Positions 35,433 through 43,379 of a stretch of DNA of 64,000 nt are shown here, piece after piece. Each line of letters opens with the position of its first letter. The stretch's first letter is position 1. The DNA lies in the NCBI GenBank assembly GCA_903919145.1, contig CAIXGW010000074.1:1-64000 (forward strand). Direction: 5' to 3'. A model generated the notes under the pieces. The model saw only the letters and a list, made by a program, of their open reading frames with translations. It made no database searches and was not told the DNA's origin. This DNA is from an uncultured Myxococcales bacterium (GTDB lineage Bacteria > Myxococcota_A > UBA9042). The position numbers and the translations under genes were made by a program.

Positions 35433-36116
35433 ATGGCAGAATTGAGGGGTAGGTCTGTGCGACTGGTCGTGATCCTGGCCGCACTGGCGGGGCTGTTGGT
35501 GCCGGCGCTGGCGTTGGCCGGAGACTGGGAATATCTGGGCGTCATTGACGGCGTCAAGGTCTGGCGCAAAGAGTCCGCTGACACGAACTTGTTCTCTTTC
35601 AAAGGAGAAATCACCACGGACGTCCCGATTGCCAAGGTGCTGACGGTGTTCTTGGACCGCGATCAGCGCAAGTTCTGGGTCGACCGCTTTGACGACACCA
35701 AGACCCTGGATAAGCCCAGCCCGCTGCAAGAGACCTACTGGATCAAGTTCAAGCTGCCGGTCGGCATCAGCAACCGCGACTACGTGTTGAACGCCCAGGG
35801 TACCAATGACGCCGCCAACGGTGTCTTTACGGCGCGGATCAAGAGCGTTGTCCACCCCTCCAAGGGCGTGGACGACTGCTGCGTGCGCGGCGAAGTTCGC
35901 GGCACCTACTACCGCTTTGAAGCGATCAAGGGCACCGAGCAGACCAAGCTGATCGTCGAAGTCTCGACCGATCCCAAAGGCTGGCTGCCGGGCTGGCTGG
36001 TCAATACCATTCAGAAGTCCTGGCCTTCCAAGACGCTCAATGGCCTGATCAAGCGCTCTCGCAATGCCAGCGTGGTGCCGCACCCAGACTACATTGGCTG
36101 GCACGCTCGCCCGTAG
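35433..36116 (+). CDS. Exported START-domain protein
   Basis: The 227-residue product has a signal peptide ending near ALAG (about residue 30), then a START-like lipid-binding domain over the remainder. Marks are WEYLGVIDGVKVWRKES at the start of the domain, KFWVDRF, the VGISNRDYVL strand and the C-terminal helix PSKTLNGLIKRSR. START domains carry lipids or sterols in a deep pocket; ligand and partner are unknown. GGAGG lies five bases before the ATG at 35433. The next gene begins nine bases after its stop, so the two are probably co-transcribed. Confidence 0.85.
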   Translation: MAELRGRSVRLVVILAALAGLLVPALALAGDWEYLGVIDGVKVWRKESADTNLFSFKGEITTDVPIAKVLTVFLDRDQRKFWVDRFDDTKTLDKPSPLQETYWIKFKLPVGISNRDYVLNAQGTNDAANGVFTARIKSVVHPSKGVDDCCVRGEVRGTYYRFEAIKGTEQTKLIVEVSTDPKGWLPGWLVNTIQKSWPSKTLNGLIKRSRNASVVPHPDYIGWHARP

Positions 36117-36125
36117 AGCAAGACC

Positions 36126-36944
36126 TTGAAAGGCCCTGAGATCGCAGAGATCGCTCTGTCCAAGCTGGCTGTTGACGGCGAGCTGCGGGCCGCCTTTGAG
36201 GCGATCCATCGCGTCGATTGGCTCGACCAAGGCATCCGTCGCTGGCTGCGGCTGCTGGACCCCTTGGGGCCGTGGCCGGTGGTGGTGCTGGGGGCCCTGG
36301 CCGACGGCTGCTTGGCCGGCACGATTGTGGGCGTGTGGGCCCAGCACCCTATAGAGCGCTTTGACGACCTGCTGGAAAGTCCTTGCCCCCAGCAGTTTCG
36401 CGGCGGCGACCGGCCAGCGGGGGGGCTGTGGCACTTCATTGCAGTGACGACCGACCCGCAGCAGCGCCAGCTGGCGCTTGGCCGGCCGCTGCTCGGCGCC
36501 GCGCTGCAGTGGGTTCGGCAGCAGCCCGGGGCGCAGATGCGCACGCTGTCGCCCGCGGTGGGGCTGGCCGACGCTTTGCATGCCTTGCAGCTGCCTGGCG
36601 ATTTCCGTCAGACCGTGACCAAGGTAGTGCGCAGCTTGGCGCGCCGCGATGGCGCTGGGCACCTGCCGATCCTGGGCCTGCACCCGGCCTCTGGGGCCAA
36701 GCTAGACAAGATCCTGTGGAGCTCAAGGTCCGATGAAAAGCGCAGCTGTGGCGTGACGTTGCGCTTTGCCTACCCGCTGGACGATGCCGAGCGCCTGACC
36801 CAGCAGCAGTGCTATCGGCAGTGGCTGGTGCAGCGGGCTGAGCAGATCGCCGCGGGGCAAGCCGACGCTGCGGCGCTGCCAGAGCGCTGGTGGGTGCCCG
36901 ACTGTCAGGATGAGCGGGTTCTAGGTAATCTACTAATTTCCTAG
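36126..36944 (+). CDS. GNAT-like acetyltransferase candidate
   Basis: This 272-residue protein has a region at about residues 98-150 that looks like a GNAT acetyltransferase core (WHFIAVTTDPQQRQLALG, RPLLGAALQWVRQ, RTLSPAVGL). The acyl-CoA loop is present in reduced form. The remainder has no recognised domain, and the C-terminal RRDGAGHLPILGLHPASGA segment is also conserved-looking. The start is a TTG at 36126 with a weak AGAGCAAG site, nine bases after the START-domain stop; no better start is visible. It is probably cytoplasmic. The assignment is tentative. Confidence 0.6.
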   Translation: MKGPEIAEIALSKLAVDGELRAAFEAIHRVDWLDQGIRRWLRLLDPLGPWPVVVLGALADGCLAGTIVGVWAQHPIERFDDLLESPCPQQFRGGDRPAGGLWHFIAVTTDPQQRQLALGRPLLGAALQWVRQQPGAQMRTLSPAVGLADALHALQLPGDFRQTVTKVVRSLARRDGAGHLPILGLHPASGAKLDKILWSSRSDEKRSCGVTLRFAYPLDDAERLTQQQCYRQWLVQRAEQIAAGQADAAALPERWWVPDCQDERVLGNLLIS

Positions 36945-36964
36945 CATATTGGCCAGAGAGGCGC

Positions 36965-37423
36965 CTAGCGGCTCGGACCTTTCGCCGCCGGCACCACCAT
37001 CACCGGGCACTTGGCCTGGCGCACCACCTTGTCTGTGGTCGAGCCCAGCAGCATCAGCGCAAGTCCCGTGCGGCCGTGGGCGCCCATGGCAATCAGGTCG
37101 ATCGGGTGTTGCTCGGCATAGCGCAGAATCTCTGTGGAGCTCTGGCCGACGGCGGTAGCCACCTCGACGGTGACGTTGGTGCCTTGGCGCTGTGCATCCG
37201 CAAGCTGCTCCAGAGAGGCCTTGGTCTTGGCTTCGATTTCATTGAGGACTTCTGGTCCTGCCGTGACAAAGCCGTCAGGCAGCACGTAGCCCGGCACCGG
37301 GTAGACGTTGAGCAGGGTGACCTTGGCGTTGTAGCGCCCGGCCAGCTCCATTGCCCACTGCAGGGCATGGTGCGCCGGATCAGAGAAGTCGATAGGAACC
37401 AAGATGCTGCGCAAGCTATGCAT
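36965..37423 (-). CDS. Universal stress protein, UspA family
   Basis: The 152-residue protein is a single Usp domain. It opens with SILVPIDFSDPAHHAL, and its nucleotide-binding signature is GAHGRTGLALMLLGST followed by CPVMVVP. The presence of the G-2x-G-9x-G-S/T motif suggests the ATP-binding subclass. It is a cytoplasmic stress-response protein whose specific role is unknown. GGAGGG lies four bases before the ATG at 37421-37423, which is preferred over a start 84 bases upstream. It converges on the GNAT-like gene with 20 bp between stops and diverges from the amylase gene. Confidence 0.9.
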   Translation of the reverse strand: MHSLRSILVPIDFSDPAHHALQWAMELAGRYNAKVTLLNVYPVPGYVLPDGFVTAGPEVLNEIEAKTKASLEQLADAQRQGTNVTVEVATAVGQSSTEILRYAEQHPIDLIAMGAHGRTGLALMLLGSTTDKVVRQAKCPVMVVPAAKGPSR

Positions 37424-37603
37424 AGAACCCTCCACCGGTGTGAGCCGCACTGGGAAGGTAGGCGGGGGGCTGCGCCGGCTCAACCTACTGGCGGTCGTTC
37501 TTGTCACAGGCGTGTAGCAGGGCGCTGCGGCCGGGCATGGCTGCCGCGGGCTGGCTGCGACCGCGCCATTCCGCTACCCTGACGCGCGGCTGGAGAGGCA
37601 GAG

Positions 37604-39403
37604 ATGGCAGAACGCAGCACAATCTGGTGGCCATTGGCAGTGCTGGCCCTGTGGGGCTGTGCGGCGCCGCAGCAAATCACCACCGTAGACAGCGCAGCCG
37701 CGGCCGAGGCAGACGGCGCGGATGCTCTGGACGGCGCGCTGGACGTCAAGGCGGGGGAGGACGCGCAAGCTGGCCCGTCGGAGGCAGATTCTGCTGGGCC
37801 AGCCGGCGACACTGCGGCGCTTGACCTGGGCCCTTCAACCGCAGATGCGCCACCGCCGCCCGCTTCTTGGCAGCCGTGCCGCGCCGCAGTGGCCGAGGGC
37901 CCGTGGTGGCGAGCCTCGGTGGGCTACGAGATCTTTGTGCGCAGCTTTGCCGACAGCAACGGCGACGGCGTGGGCGATCTCAAGGGAATCATCCAGCGCT
38001 TTGACCACCTCAATGACGGCAAGCCGGGGGGCGACGATCTAGGCATCGACCTGCTGTGGCTGATGCCGATCCACCCCTCGCCCAGCTACCACGGCTATGA
38101 CGTCACCGACTATGAAGGCGTGCGCGCCCAGTATGGCACCGCGGGCGAATTTGAGGCGCTGACCCAGCTCGCCCACAGCCGCGGTGTCAAAGTCGTGCTC
38201 GACCTGGTGGTCAACCACAGCTCCAGCCAGCATCCGTGGTTCTTGGACGCCAAGGGCGGCGGCGCCAAAGACGGCTGGTACGTGTGGCGCACCACTGCGG
38301 CAGAAGCGGCGTGGAAGCAGCCGTGGGCGGGCGGCGGCAAGGTCTGGCACGCCAATGCAAAGCGCTGGTACTACGGCGTGTTCTCTCAGGGCATGCCCGA
38401 CCTGAACCTGCAGAATCCGCTGGTTGGCCAGGCCATCTACAGCGCGGCCGATGTGTGGCTGCAGCGCGGCGCCGACGGTTTTCGCCTGGATGCCGTGCGC
38501 TATCTGGTGGAGACCGGCGCTGGCCCTGGTCAGCAGGACACCGCAGCTACCCTGGCTTGGTGGAAAGGGTTTTCTGACCACGTGGCCCAGAAATCCCCGC
38601 AAGCGCTACTGGTGGCCGAGGCTTGGGCTTCGGGGGCGATCACCGCCAAGTACCACCAGCAGGGCGGATTGGCGATGACCTTTGACTTTGACTTGCAGTC
38701 CAGCCTGGTTAGCGCGGCGCAGGGCGGCCTTGGCGACAGTGTGCGCACGGTGACCTGCCAGCACGACAGCCTGCTGGGCGCGGCGGCGGCTACAGCTGGG
38801 CGCGGTACCTTTCTGTCCAACCACGACCAAATCCGCTGGACCCAGGCGATTGAGGACCCGGCGCTGCGCAAGGTTGCTGCCGCGTTGCTGTTTTTTGTGC
38901 CCGGCACGCCGTTTCTATACTACGGCGAGGAGATCGCTGCAGCCAACGGTCCCTCAAAAGACGACATCGACAAGCGCTTGCCCCTGGCCTGGGACGCCAG
39001 CCCGAGCGGTGGCTTTACCAGTGGAACGCCGTGGGCCGCCATGACCGATCATGACACTGCCAACGTCGCCTCTCAGCTGGCCGATCCGCAGTCGCAGCTG
39101 CGCTGGGTGCAAAAGCTGGCTGGGCTGCGGCGACAACACCCGGTGCTGCAGCGCGGCAACCTGGGCTGGCTGCAAGCGCCCGACGGCTGGCTGATCGGTG
39201 CCCGCCAGCTGGCCGGCCAGACCGTGGTCGGGATCTTTCGCTTGGACACCCTGGGGGCGGCCGCGGTGCCCAGCCTAGACGAGCTGGGGCCGCTGACCCA
39301 AGCGACCGACTGGCTGACCGGTGCCGCGCTGCCGGTCGCCCATGGCCGGGTACAGCTGCCGCCGATGCCACAGCCAGCGGTGATGTGGCTGGCGGTCCAA
39401 TAA
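37604..39403 (+). CDS. Alpha-amylase family (GH13) lipoprotein
   Basis: The 599-residue product has a lipobox LWG-C (Cys19) and an Asp/Ala-rich linker to about residue 90. A GH13 (beta/alpha)8 barrel follows. The four classic regions are visible: DLVVNH, GFRLDAVRYL with the nucleophile Asp, the acid Glu in LLVAEAWASG, and FLSNHD with the third Asp. It should hydrolyse or transfer alpha-glucan chains outside the inner membrane. The N-terminal calcium-binding loop DSNGDGVGDLKG is intact. The C-terminal beta domain is short. AGAGG precedes the ATG. hrpB follows 39 bp downstream on the same strand. Confidence 0.92.
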   Translation: MAERSTIWWPLAVLALWGCAAPQQITTVDSAAAAEADGADALDGALDVKAGEDAQAGPSEADSAGPAGDTAALDLGPSTADAPPPPASWQPCRAAVAEGPWWRASVGYEIFVRSFADSNGDGVGDLKGIIQRFDHLNDGKPGGDDLGIDLLWLMPIHPSPSYHGYDVTDYEGVRAQYGTAGEFEALTQLAHSRGVKVVLDLVVNHSSSQHPWFLDAKGGGAKDGWYVWRTTAAEAAWKQPWAGGGKVWHANAKRWYYGVFSQGMPDLNLQNPLVGQAIYSAADVWLQRGADGFRLDAVRYLVETGAGPGQQDTAATLAWWKGFSDHVAQKSPQALLVAEAWASGAITAKYHQQGGLAMTFDFDLQSSLVSAAQGGLGDSVRTVTCQHDSLLGAAAATAGRGTFLSNHDQIRWTQAIEDPALRKVAAALLFFVPGTPFLYYGEEIAAANGPSKDDIDKRLPLAWDASPSGGFTSGTPWAAMTDHDTANVASQLADPQSQLRWVQKLAGLRRQHPVLQRGNLGWLQAPDGWLIGARQLAGQTVVGIFRLDTLGAAAVPSLDELGPLTQATDWLTGAALPVAHGRVQLPPMPQPAVMWLAVQ

Positions 39404-39442
39404 TCCCTTGAAAGCTTGCAACTCTCTAGACAGCAGGTGGGT

Positions 39443-41995
39443 ATGAGCCAGATCGCCGAAGCGCGGTTGCCGATTGACGCGTTGCTGGCGCAACTAGCGG
39501 CGCAGTTGGCTGTGCACGGCGCGGCGGTGGTGACGGCCGAACCGGGCGCTGGCAAGACCACCCGGGTGCCGGTGGAACTGCTGCAACGTCAAGCATTTGC
39601 TGGAGAAATGTGGGTGGTGCAGCCGCGGCGGATGGCGGCGGTGCTGGCGGCGCGGCACGTGGCGGCAGGGCTTGGGCAGCGCCCGGGGCAGGACATTGGC
39701 TACAGCGTGCGCTTTGACGAGGCGGTGGGGCCCCAGACCCGGGTGCGCTACGTCACTGACGGCCTGCTGCTGCGCCGCTTGGTGGGGGACCCTCTGCTAA
39801 CTGGCATTGGCGCTGTGGTTTTTGACGAATTTCATGAGCGGCGCTTGGCGATGGACGTCGGGCTGTCGGCGGTGCGGCGGCTGCGCCAGACGGTGCGTCC
39901 GGACCTCAAGGTGCTGGTCATGTCGGCTACGCTAGAGGTGCCGGCCCTGGCGCAGTGGCTGGGCGACGCGCCGGTGCTGCAGGCAGAGGGCAGGGTGTTT
40001 CCGGTGGCCGTGGACTACCTGTCTACCCAGGGCGCGGAAGTGCACGATCTGGTGGTGGCGGGGCTGCGGCGGTTGCTGGCCGAGGGGCTGGACGGCGATG
40101 CGCTGGTGTTTCTGCCCGGCGCCTGGGAGATTCGCAAGTGCCAGGATCTACTTAGGTCATTGGCCAGCCAGCACGATCTGGCGGTGCTGCCGCTGCACGG
40201 CGGCCTGACGCTGCGCGAGCAGGAGGCGGCCCTGGAGCCCCTGCCGCGGCGCAAGGTGATCCTGGCCACCAACATCGCCGAGACCTCGCTGACGCTGCCC
40301 GGGGTGGTGGCCGTCCTGGATAGCGGGCTGGCGCGGGTCGCTGGCTATGCGCCGTGGAGCGGCTTGCCCACCCTGCAGACCCAGAAAATCGCCAAAGCTT
40401 CTGCGACACAGCGCATGGGGCGCGCCGGGCGGGTGCGGCCTGGCCGCTGCCTGAGGCTCTACAGCCAGTTTGACCACGATGCCCGGCCGGGCTTTGACAA
40501 GCCAGAGCTCGCCCGCGCCGATCTTACCGAAGTGCGCCTGCAGATGGCGCTGCTGGGGCTTGACGGCGCCCAGGCCGACCAGTGGCTGACCCCGCCGGAC
40601 CCGGCGGCGCTGCGCCAGGCCGAAGGGCTGCTGGAGCGTCTAGGAGCGCTGGGCCCGGCCGGCGAGCTGACACCGCTGGGCAAAGAGATGCTGCGCTGGC
40701 CGTTGCCGCCGCGGCTGGCCCGGCTGGTCATCGAGGCGCAGCGTCAGGGCATTGGACTGCTTGGTTGCCAGGTGGCGGCGCTGCTTGGCGAGCGCGAGCT
40801 GCGCACCGGCTCGCCCAGCTCTGCCCAGCCCGCCCACGGCGACTCGGACCTGTGGGCGCTGCTGCAGGACGTGGCGGCAGTGCGCGGCGGCGAGCCGGCG
40901 CGTCAGCGCGGCTTGGATGGGGTGACCCTCAAACAACTGCAGATGGCTACGGAACAATTGCAGCGGTTGTTGCCGCGCGGCAGCGCCAGCAGCGTCGATG
41001 AAGAGACCGCCTTGAGCCTGGCGGTGGTGGCCGGTTTTGGCGACCGGCTGGCGCGGCGACGGCAAGCTGGGGCCCCGGAGCTGGAGATGCCGGGGGGATC
41101 CAAGGTGGTGCTGGGGCCGCGCTCGCAGGTCACCCACGCCGAGTTTGCCGTGGTGCTGGATGCCGAGGAGCGCAGGGATCAGCGCGGGTTGCAGACGCAG
41201 GTGCGCCTGGCCCACGGCGTGGATCCGGCCCTGCTGCTAGAGGCGCTGCCGGACCGGGTGGTCCACCAGGTCGAGCTGGTGGTCGACAAGAACCGGGTGC
41301 TGCGGGTAGAGCGGTTGGTCCTGGACGGCCTGGAGCTAGACCGCACCCAGCGGCCGGCGCAGCCCGGGCCAGAGGTGGCGGCGCTGTTGGTGGCGGCCTT
41401 GCAGGCCCGCGGGCTGCAGACCCTGGCAGACCCAGAAGAATTGGCCCAGCTCAAGGAGCGGGTGGCATTTGCGCGCACCACGGGAGGTGCCGCGGCCCTG
41501 CCAGCCCTGGACGACGCCGCGGTGCAGGCGGTGCTGATGGACCTGGCGCAGGTGTGTACCCGGGCTGACGAATTGGCCCAGGCGGACCTGCTGGGAGCCT
41601 TGCGCCTCTACCTCGACCGCTGCGGTGCCAGCGACGGCAGCCGCAGTGGCCTGGCGCTGCTGGACAAGATTGCTCCGGAGTTCATGCAGTTGCCGGGTGG
41701 GCGCCGGCTGCGGATCCACTACGAAGCCGACCGTCCGCCGTGGACGGAGTCGCGCCTCCAGGACTTTTTTGGGCTTGCCGACGGTCCCAAGGTAGCCCAG
41801 GGCAAGGTGCCAGTGGTGCTGCAGCTGCTGGCGCCCAACCAGCGTCCGGTCCAAGTCACCACGGATCTCGCGGGCTTTTGGGCCCGACACTACCCCGACA
41901 TCAAGAAAGAGCTGTGCCGGCGCTATCCCAGGCACAGCTGGCCAGACAACCCGTTGACCGCGGCCCCCCCTGCGCCGCACCGGACCCGCGGATGA
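39443..41995 (+). CDS. hrpB: ATP-dependent helicase HrpB
   Basis: HrpB is a DExH-box helicase of the DEAH/RHA group; this copy has 850 residues, close to the usual length. Motif I is PGAGKTTRVP near residue 35, motif II is DEFHER at 128-133, motif III is MSATLE, and motif VI is QRMGRAGRVRPG. The HrpB-specific C-terminal domains follow (PPRLARLVIEA and a late PVQVTTDLAGFW). The substrate in bacteria is poorly known; RNA remodelling is assumed. The ATG at 39443 has AGG a few bases upstream. Its TGA overlaps the start of the SemiSWEET gene. Confidence 0.92.
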   Translation: MSQIAEARLPIDALLAQLAAQLAVHGAAVVTAEPGAGKTTRVPVELLQRQAFAGEMWVVQPRRMAAVLAARHVAAGLGQRPGQDIGYSVRFDEAVGPQTRVRYVTDGLLLRRLVGDPLLTGIGAVVFDEFHERRLAMDVGLSAVRRLRQTVRPDLKVLVMSATLEVPALAQWLGDAPVLQAEGRVFPVAVDYLSTQGAEVHDLVVAGLRRLLAEGLDGDALVFLPGAWEIRKCQDLLRSLASQHDLAVLPLHGGLTLREQEAALEPLPRRKVILATNIAETSLTLPGVVAVLDSGLARVAGYAPWSGLPTLQTQKIAKASATQRMGRAGRVRPGRCLRLYSQFDHDARPGFDKPELARADLTEVRLQMALLGLDGAQADQWLTPPDPAALRQAEGLLERLGALGPAGELTPLGKEMLRWPLPPRLARLVIEAQRQGIGLLGCQVAALLGERELRTGSPSSAQPAHGDSDLWALLQDVAAVRGGEPARQRGLDGVTLKQLQMATEQLQRLLPRGSASSVDEETALSLAVVAGFGDRLARRRQAGAPELEMPGGSKVVLGPRSQVTHAEFAVVLDAEERRDQRGLQTQVRLAHGVDPALLLEALPDRVVHQVELVVDKNRVLRVERLVLDGLELDRTQRPAQPGPEVAALLVAALQARGLQTLADPEELAQLKERVAFARTTGGAAALPALDDAAVQAVLMDLAQVCTRADELAQADLLGALRLYLDRCGASDGSRSGLALLDKIAPEFMQLPGGRRLRIHYEADRPPWTESRLQDFFGLADGPKVAQGKVPVVLQLLAPNQRPVQVTTDLAGFWARHYPDIKKELCRRYPRHSWPDNPLTAAPPAPHRTRG

Positions 41996-42249
41996 CGCCA
42001 AACCCTGAACTGCTGGGCCACCTGGCCGGGCTGCTGACCACCGGAGCGTTTGTGCCGCAGGTGATCCACGTCTTGCGCACCCGCCAGACCCGCGATATCT
42101 CATTGGCCACCTTTGTGCTTTTTGTGCTGGGGGTCGCACTTTGGCTGGTCTATGGCCTGCTGGTCCAGGCTTGGCCGGTGGTGGTCGCCAATGCCGTGAC
42201 TCTGCTGCTGGCCCTGGTCATCCTGGGCGCCAAGCTGCGCTACGGCTGA
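41992..42249 (+). CDS. SemiSWEET-type small sugar transporter
   Basis: The 85-residue product has three hydrophobic helices and the PQ-loop sequence of the MtN3/SWEET family (TTGAFVPQVIHVLRT, RDISLATFVLFVLGVALWLVYG). Bacterial SemiSWEETs of this size dimerise to move sugars across the inner membrane. The ATG overlaps the hrpB stop (ATGA), so it is translated by coupling to a helicase gene with which it has no obvious functional link. The alpha-amylase two genes upstream could supply sugars, but that link is inference. Confidence 0.88.
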   Translation: MTPNPELLGHLAGLLTTGAFVPQVIHVLRTRQTRDISLATFVLFVLGVALWLVYGLLVQAWPVVVANAVTLLLALVILGAKLRYG

Positions 42250-42267
42250 GGCACAAGGGGCGGCCCG

Positions 42268-42276
42268 TGCTATGCT
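42268..42276 (+). promoter_or_regulatory. Extended -10 promoter before the HMG-CoA lyase gene
   Basis: TGCTATGCT fits an extended -10 element (TG, one base, TATGCT). No -35 box is visible 17 bp upstream, which extended -10 promoters can do without. The start codon lies 19 bases downstream. Confidence 0.4.
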
Positions 42277-42294
42277 GACGCTCTGGAGGAAACG

Positions 42295-43230
42295 ATGAGT
42301 CGCAATGCGGACAGTGGGGATCGGCGGCACGTGACGGTGGTGGAGGTCGGCCCGCGCGACGGCTTGCAGAATGAGCGGGTGCGCGTGGCCACACCCACCA
42401 AGATCGCCTTTATTGAAGCGCTGGCCGACGCCGGGCTGCGGCGCATTGAAGTGACCAGCTTTGTCCACCCGCGCTCGATTCCGCAGCTTCAAGACGCCGA
42501 GGCGGTGCTGGCAGGGCTGCCCGCCCGCGACGGCGTGACCTACTCGGCGCTGGTGCCCAACGGCCGCGGGCTGGAGAGGGCGATTGCCGCCGGCGTCAAA
42601 GAGATCGCTGTTTTTACGGCAGCTTCCGACACGTTTGTCCGCCACAACATCCACATGGGCCTGCGCGAGTCGCTGGACCACTTTGTGCCGGTGGTGGCAG
42701 AGGCGCGCCGCCACGGCATGCGGGTGCGAGGCTACGTTTCTACTGTGTTTGGCTGCCCCTATGAGGGCGCGGTGCTGCCAGAGCAGGGCATAGCCGTGGC
42801 CAAAGAGCTGCTGGCGCTGGGCTGTGACGAGCTGTCGATGGGCGACACCATTGGCGTGGCGACCCCTGGCGACGTGGCCCGGTGGCTAGAGGCGGCGCGG
42901 TCGGCCGGCCTGCCGATTGAGGATATTGCCCTGCATTTTCATGACACCCGCGGCACTGCCCTGGTCAACGTGCTGGTGGGCCTGCAGCACGGCGTGCGCA
43001 TTTTTGACAGCACGGCTGGCGGCCTGGGCGGCTGCCCCTACGCGCCCGGAGCCAGCGGCAATTTGGCGACCGAGGACCTGCTGTACGCCCTGCACGGCCT
43101 GGGCTACGACACGGGCGTTGACCTGGCCAAAGTGGTGGCAGCCAGCAGTCTTATCGCGACCCAACTGGATCACATGCTGCCCAGCCGCTACTACCAGGCG
43201 GCCCGCGTCCAGGCCTGCTTGCCGGTCTAG
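42295..43230 (+). CDS. mvaB: Hydroxymethylglutaryl-CoA lyase
   Basis: The 311-residue product matches HMG-CoA lyase, which splits HMG-CoA into acetoacetate and acetyl-CoA at the end of leucine breakdown. The signature VEVGPRDGLQNE holds the catalytic Arg and metal Asp. LHFHDTRG holds the metal His pair. The flexible active-site loop GGLGGCPYAPGASGN contains catalytic Cys247. A strong GGAGG box and an extended -10 element precede it. It lies 45 bp after the SemiSWEET gene. No other leucine-pathway gene is in the window, but Kce at 18553 also makes acetoacetate. Confidence 0.92.
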   Translation: MSRNADSGDRRHVTVVEVGPRDGLQNERVRVATPTKIAFIEALADAGLRRIEVTSFVHPRSIPQLQDAEAVLAGLPARDGVTYSALVPNGRGLERAIAAGVKEIAVFTAASDTFVRHNIHMGLRESLDHFVPVVAEARRHGMRVRGYVSTVFGCPYEGAVLPEQGIAVAKELLALGCDELSMGDTIGVATPGDVARWLEAARSAGLPIEDIALHFHDTRGTALVNVLVGLQHGVRIFDSTAGGLGGCPYAPGASGNLATEDLLYALHGLGYDTGVDLAKVVAASSLIATQLDHMLPSRYYQAARVQACLPV

Positions 43231-43379
43231 GGGCTGTGACGACGCAATTCGATCGAGTGGACTCTTGGCCGCAGCGGCGAGTCGGCTGTCAAGCTGCGAT
43301 CTTGCGACCCAGCCAGCAAGCAAGGGAGCGTGGGGACTGAACTAATTGTTCTGCCCCAGATCCCAGGTCGTCGCCAAAG